24,156 nucleotides of DNA from Ectocarpus siliculosus (taxonomy: Eukaryota; Sar; Phaeophyceae; Ectocarpales; Ectocarpaceae), in contig FN648881.1 in the NCBI GenBank assembly GCA_000310025.1, positions 1 through 24,156 of the forward strand, in the 5' to 3' direction. Below, piece by piece: positions 19,701 to 24,156 of this stretch. The notes beneath the pieces are model-generated. The model did not search any database, was not told the origin of the DNA, and worked only from the letters and a program-made list of their open reading frames with translations. The position numbers and the translations under genes are program-made. The first letter of the stretch is position 1, and every line of letters begins with the position of its first letter.

Positions 19701-21673
19701 CACACACCTACCTTTGCATCAGTGGCTCTCTAGGTTCGGGCGAGGGTATGTGTGGGGCTATGATGATAGTGTATGTGTTACTACAGTACTGCTGTGTGGC
19801 GTCCATACTGCTGCTGCTGTGTAGTGTAGCTGCTGACATGATGACTGCTGGATCTTGGGAGTGTACGATTTTCAAACTTGGAGGATATGCAGCATACCAC
19901 GATATCGTGGCCTGGTTGAGCTTGAAGCGCCCCTTTTCGTTGTCCTCTTGTCTTTAGTGGCTTCCTAGATTCGGGCGAGGGCATGTATGTGGAGCTATTG
20001 ATGTGTGCCTCTGTGAAAGGATATGGGGAGAGATTCATGGTGGCATTCGCATTTAAAGCAGTGTGCATATTTTGAATTTTGGCCGTTCCAGGGACCTTGA
20101 TATTACCCGCTGGCACTAACGTCTTTTCATTGGTCACCGGGTAGCGCGGTCGATGCGAATAATAAAGACACACCACCTATTGCCAACACCTGGCGCGGAG
20201 GGATACAGGACGGCAACTCCATGGCATGCCACATCACCAGCATTTGCAAATGATCAATCAATGATCTATCAAGACGCCTATACACCCAAAAGGGTTAACA
20301 CCACAACCCATGCAAGGTACAAGTCATTTTCAACGTTATCACGTAAAACACATGCGCTCTAGACCAGTTGGCGAACAGTTCGTACTCCGTCGGGAAAGCT
20401 TCCACCTATCTCACCTTTGCCAGCCAGTACGCCTCAACCGCCGACGCCACCAAAATGTGCACCGAAAATATGGTCACCAGGAACCCCGCAAACAGCACGA
20501 GATTCCCCATAAACAAGAAAGAGCCAACATCGCTGATGACTGTCCAGGAGATGCCTCGCTGCGTTGCATCACCGTCTTCTTCGGAATCGTCATCTTCTCC
20601 GGAGGTTGGCTCAGGGTCGTTGGATAAAAACCGTGATACTATTCCCTCAGAGAAGCTCTGGGAGGGCCACAAGTTCACCCACCTTTTCCATGCGGGCGGC
20701 ATGGGCGCGACGGCAAACCAACACAAAATGAAAGTTTAAGGACATGTTCTTGCATGTCTCCGCAAGCCGTGCTCGTTCGGCCACGTGGTATCAAAAGCGC
20801 ATCGTCACTCTGAATGCAGTTCTTGGATGCAAGAGCCTTTTGCATTTGTTCATCTACTGGTACAGTTGATGCCACCTCGGTCCAGCGGATAGACCTACAG
20901 GAGGGATTGGATTTTCCTTCTTACCTGAGGTTTTTGGTTAACCCAGAGAGAGCAGAACCTTCCACTCCTGTATCGTCCACGAAAGACAGAGTTGCTAGGA
21001 ACTGTATTTGCGAGGTGAGGACCAGCGCCATTGTCGACGAAGGGTTGCGGAATGTGCTCTGCGTCGCTGCCTGGCCCTGGTTCGAATGAGAAGGGTTAAG
21101 AAAGCGAAAGGTCAGGATCATCAAACCGAGCTTGAACGGATTTTACCCATCAATTGTCGCCACATGGGAGCTAATTAAGGTGAATTCGTGACGGAATGCG
21201 GCCATTACAACCAATCCACCGTGAATAAATACGCCGGTATCCGGGTGTGCGCACGAACCGCGACATACCGTGCCCCCCGAAACAACTGACGCTGATGCAC
21301 TCGTAGTGCCGCCGACTGCGGTGCCGACCGTAGAAGCCACTACACCGGCAACGGAGGCGGTGGACACGGCTGCGGCAGCACTAGCAGCGATCTCCTGAAC
21401 CTGTCACAGAACATGCAATCGCCGGTGTGGAGCCGATGATGTGGTCGGCGAACAAGGGTACTTCGTGAGAACATTCAACATGCCGCCAATATTTGCTCCA
21501 TATATCTCGGCCACAAAACCGACGCGAGCATGTACTTGATACCGAGGAAATTTCCCACCCAATCACCGCCCAAAAGCAAATACAAGGAAATTTCACCTCG
21601 AGCATGAGCGTTGGTGCGGATGTGGGAGCCGGGGATGCAGCTGCAGCTTCCGCGCCAGGAACCACGAACTCGC
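16782..21673 (-). CDS. Polytopic membrane protein, eight exons (C-terminal region of a large protein)
   Basis: Exons in order: 21673-21597, 21400-21269, 21076-20925, 20682-20415, 18900-18739 (or from 18873), 18082-18036, 17737-17398, 16903-16782. Donors are GTGAAA, GTATGT, GTAAGA, GTGAGA, GTGAGG, GTAAGC, GTATGT and GTGGGT. Every join keeps frame. The product runs from an Ala/Pro-rich linker (VPGAEAAAASPAPTSAP) and an Ala/Ser/Thr/Val stretch (STASVAGVVASTVGTAVGG), through SFVDDTGVEGSALSG, to membrane segments FMGNLVLFAGFLVTIFSVH, LELVFLFFAFEGAVTSQVSA, FYAAVATLVLYPVLMVAMVA, a soluble loop holding FRIGFEPLYADFTQAGSW, WFIVYTLIEWATLACIAVLV and HSATFILIAVCKPF. The order resembles the C-terminal membrane region of large Pmp-like ectodomain proteins I recall from brown algae. 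That is memory, not a search. Function is unknown; a surface receptor or adhesin is a guess. The N-terminus is not in the window. It probably continues to 10546. Confidence 0.75.
18901..20414 (-). other. 1.5 kb intron of the membrane-protein gene
   Basis: Lies between donor AAG|GTGAGA at 20414 and acceptor GGCCAG at 18901-18906 (an alternative acceptor, ATCGCAG, ends at 18874). No coding exon was found inside. It contains a diverged direct duplication: 19721-19765 and 19956-20005 share AGTGGCTTCCTAG(A/G)TTCGGGCGAGGG-like sequence, here given only in outline. It also has a perfect 14-base palindrome, CCACGATATCGTGG, at 19897-19910, and a T run near 19218-19232. Plus- and minus-strand open frames in this interval are short and mostly lack ATG. 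Confidence 0.6.
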
Positions 21674-24156
21674 CTGTTGAACATCAGCACGAGAATATCA
21701 TCAAGCATTCAAGACCACCATCAGACAATCATGCACGTGGGAGTCACCTCGAGTGGGCAACACTGTGCCAGCAACTGTCGGCGCCGGGGTGGTGACTGCC
21801 ATCAATCGTGGCAATCATCCATAGAGACAAGCCGTAGCCCGGGCAGGTCACCCCGACCATCAACGGCAACAACGAGCGGGACACGTTCAAGCTCAGGTTT
21901 CGGAGATGACGAGTCCAAGCGAACAGGGAACGGATGCCACAAATTCGATCACATCGTGGATCCCTCGGGGTACTGTAACCCTAGGCACCACGAACAGCCC
22001 AAAACACGCTGTGCACACCATGAAGGCATACGCTTCGACCACCACACAATATCATCAAGCATTCAAGACCACCATCCAGACAATCAAGCACGTGGGAGTC
22101 ACCTGGAGTGGGCAACACTGTTCCAGCAACTGTCGGCGACGGGGTGGTGACTGCCATCAATCGTGGCAATCATCCATAGAGACAAGCCGTAGGCCGGACA
22201 GGTCACCCCGACCATCAACGGCAACAACGAGCGGGACACGTTCAAGCTCAGTTTTCGGAGATGACGAGTCCAAGCGAACAGGGAACGAATGCTACAAACT
22301 CGATCACATCGTGTAACGCTCGGGTACTGTATACCAGGCACCACGAACAGCCAAAAAACACGTTGTGCACACCATGAAGGCATACGCTTCGACCACAACA
22401 CAATATCATCAAGCATTCAAGAGCACCATCAGACAATCAAGCACGTGGGAGTCACCTGGAGTGGGCAACACTGTTCCAGCAACTGTCGGCGCCGGAGTGG
22501 TGACTGCCATCAATCGTGGCAATCATCCATAGAGACAAGCCGTAGCCCGGGCAGGTCACCCCGACCATCAACGGCAACAACGAGCGGGACACGTTCAAGC
22601 TCAGTTTTCGGAGATGATGAGTCCAAACCAACAGAGAACGCACGGTCCAACCTCGATCACATCGTGGATCGCTCGGGCACTGTAACCCTAGGCACCACGA
22701 ACAGCCCAAAACACGCTGTGCACACCATGAAGGCATACGCTTCGACCGCCACTCGATATCATCAAGCATTCAAGACCACCATCCGACAATCAAGCACGTG
22801 GGAGTCACCTGGAGTGGGCAACACTGTTCCAGCAACTGTCGGCGCCGGGGTGGTGACTGCCATCAATCGTGGCAATCATCCATAGAGACAAGCCGTAGCC
22901 CGGGCAGGTCACCCCGACCATCAACGGCAAAAACGAGCGGGACACGTTCAAGCTCAGTTTTCGGAGTTAACGAGTCCAAACGAACGTGGAACAGATGCTA
23001 CAAATTCGATCACATCGTGGATCGCTCGGGTACTGTAACCCTAGGCACCACGAACAGCCCAAAACACGCTGTGCACACCATGAAGACATACGCTTCGACC
23101 ACCACACAATATCATCAAGCATTCAAGACGACCATCAGACAATCAAGCACGTGGGAGTCACCTGGAGTGGGCAACACTGTTCCAGCAACTGTCGGCGCCG
23201 GGGTGGTGACTGCCATCAATCGTGGCAATCATTCATAGAGACAAGCCGTAGCCCGGGCAGGTCACCCCGACCATCAACGGCAACAACGAGCGGGACACGT
23301 TCAAGCTCAGTTTTCGGAGATGACGAGTCCAAACGAACGTGGAACGGATGCTACAAACTCGATCACATCGTGGATCGCTCGGGTACTGTAACCCTAGGCA
23401 CCACGAACAGCCCAATCCACGCTGTGCACACCATGAAGGCATACGCTTCGACCACCACACGATATCACCAAGCATTCAAGACCACCATCAGACAATCATG
23501 CACGTAGGAGTCACCTGGAGTAGGCAACACTGTTCCAGCAACTGTCGGCGACGGGGTGGTGACTGCCATCAATCGTGGCAATCATTCACGACGACAAGCC
23601 GTAGCCCGTGCAGGACACCCCGACCATCAACGGTAACAACGAGCGGGACACGTTCAAGCTCAGTTTTCGGAGATGACGAGTCCAAGCGAACGTGGAACGG
23701 ATGCTACAAACTCGATCACATCGTGGATCGCGCGGGTGCTGTATACCAGGCACCACGAACAGCCCAAAACAAGTTGTGCACACCATGAAGGCATACGCTT
23801 CGACCACAAAACAATATCATCAAGCATTCAAGACCACCATCAGACAATCAAGCACGTGGGAGTCACCTGGAGTGGGCAACACTGTTCCAGCAACTGTCGG
23901 CGCCGGAGTGGTGACTGCCATCAATCGTGGCAATCATCCATAGAGACAAGCCGTAGCCCGGGCAGGTCACCCCGACCATCAACGGCAACAACGAGCGGGA
24001 CACGTTCAAGCTCACTTTTCGGAGATGACGAGTCCAAACCAACAGAGAACGCATGCTACAACCTCGATCACATCATGGATCGCTCGGGTGCTGTAACCCT
24101 AGGCACCACAAACAGCCCAAAACAAGATGTGCACACCATGAAGGAATACTCTTCGA
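21656..24156 (+). repeat. 353-bp tandem satellite array, running off the right edge
   Basis: The anchor GTGGGAGTCACCTGGAGT recurs (with minor changes) at 21737, 22092, 22445, 22798, 23151, 23504 and 23856, spacings 355, 353, 353, 353, 353 and 352. That is about seven units, the first truncated on its left near 21656. Units differ by scattered substitutions. Because 353 is not a multiple of three, long open frames on both strands shift from unit to unit and end at recurring stops, so I do not annotate them as genes. Two sequence types alternate at one site (TGTAACCCTAGG versus TGTATACCAGG). The array lies 5' of the membrane-protein gene, and its truncated first unit overlaps that gene's exon at 21597-21673. 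Confidence 0.95.

Noticed and set aside
21611-23788. Plus-strand frames of 136-198 codons in the satellite, with recurring peptides such as TVGAGVVTAINRG
   Set aside because: They repeat only because the DNA repeats. The 353-bp unit shifts frame each time, so no continuous repeat protein is possible.
21656-24156. CRISPR-like array
   Set aside because: The unit is 353 bp with no short-repeat and unique-spacer structure, and the telomere and introns show a eukaryotic chromosome.

Overview
The window is the left end of a eukaryotic chromosome. It opens with about 110 bases of CCCTAA telomere repeat on the C-rich strand and runs through a subtelomere of small duplications and degenerate repeats into genic sequence. 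The genes are on the minus strand and carry introns of about 130-1500 bases (one apparently 5.2 kb) with ordinary GT/AG signals. The TTAGGG-type telomere, high intron density, roughly even base composition and a multi-pass membrane protein resembling a family I associate with brown algae and their relatives suggest an intron-rich photosynthetic stramenopile, probably brown-alga-like. That assignment is inference from pattern memory, not a database result.

Layout. 1-113 telomere. 114-1713 gene-poor subtelomere with two local duplications and a hairpin. 1714-5263 (minus) a two-exon gene for a 1079-residue, apparently disordered repeat protein built around a recurring acidic-then-basic motif of the type EDDLPRRRS. 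5264-7978 no firm gene, but a long CT microsatellite, a threefold dispersed repeat and a short degenerate tandem repeat. 7979-9270 (plus) a frame-broken coding relic. 9912-10616 (minus) an unrecognised 234-codon frame.

10546-21673 (minus) is the main discovery of the reading: eleven exons, each bounded by consensus splice sites and all phase-compatible, give a polytopic membrane protein of about 646 residues with about eight membrane segments. Eight exons lie at 16782-21673. Three more at 10546-11583 match in phase and character across a 5.2 kb intron. That intron holds three copies of a SINE-like element with a (CAA)n tail and a possible plus-strand gene at 13929-14652. A palindrome-rich CATGG cluster also lies in it at 12389-12538.

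21656-24156 is a 353-bp tandem satellite, about seven units, running off the right edge, with a four-unit higher-order pattern. It lies on the 5' side of the membrane-protein gene, and its truncated first unit overlaps the first exon I can see. The N-terminal (probably extracellular) part of that protein must lie beyond the array or have been lost.

Only the two large minus-strand genes are well supported as coding. No tRNA, rRNA, CRISPR or prokaryotic feature was seen. Splice models are hand-read and need transcript evidence.
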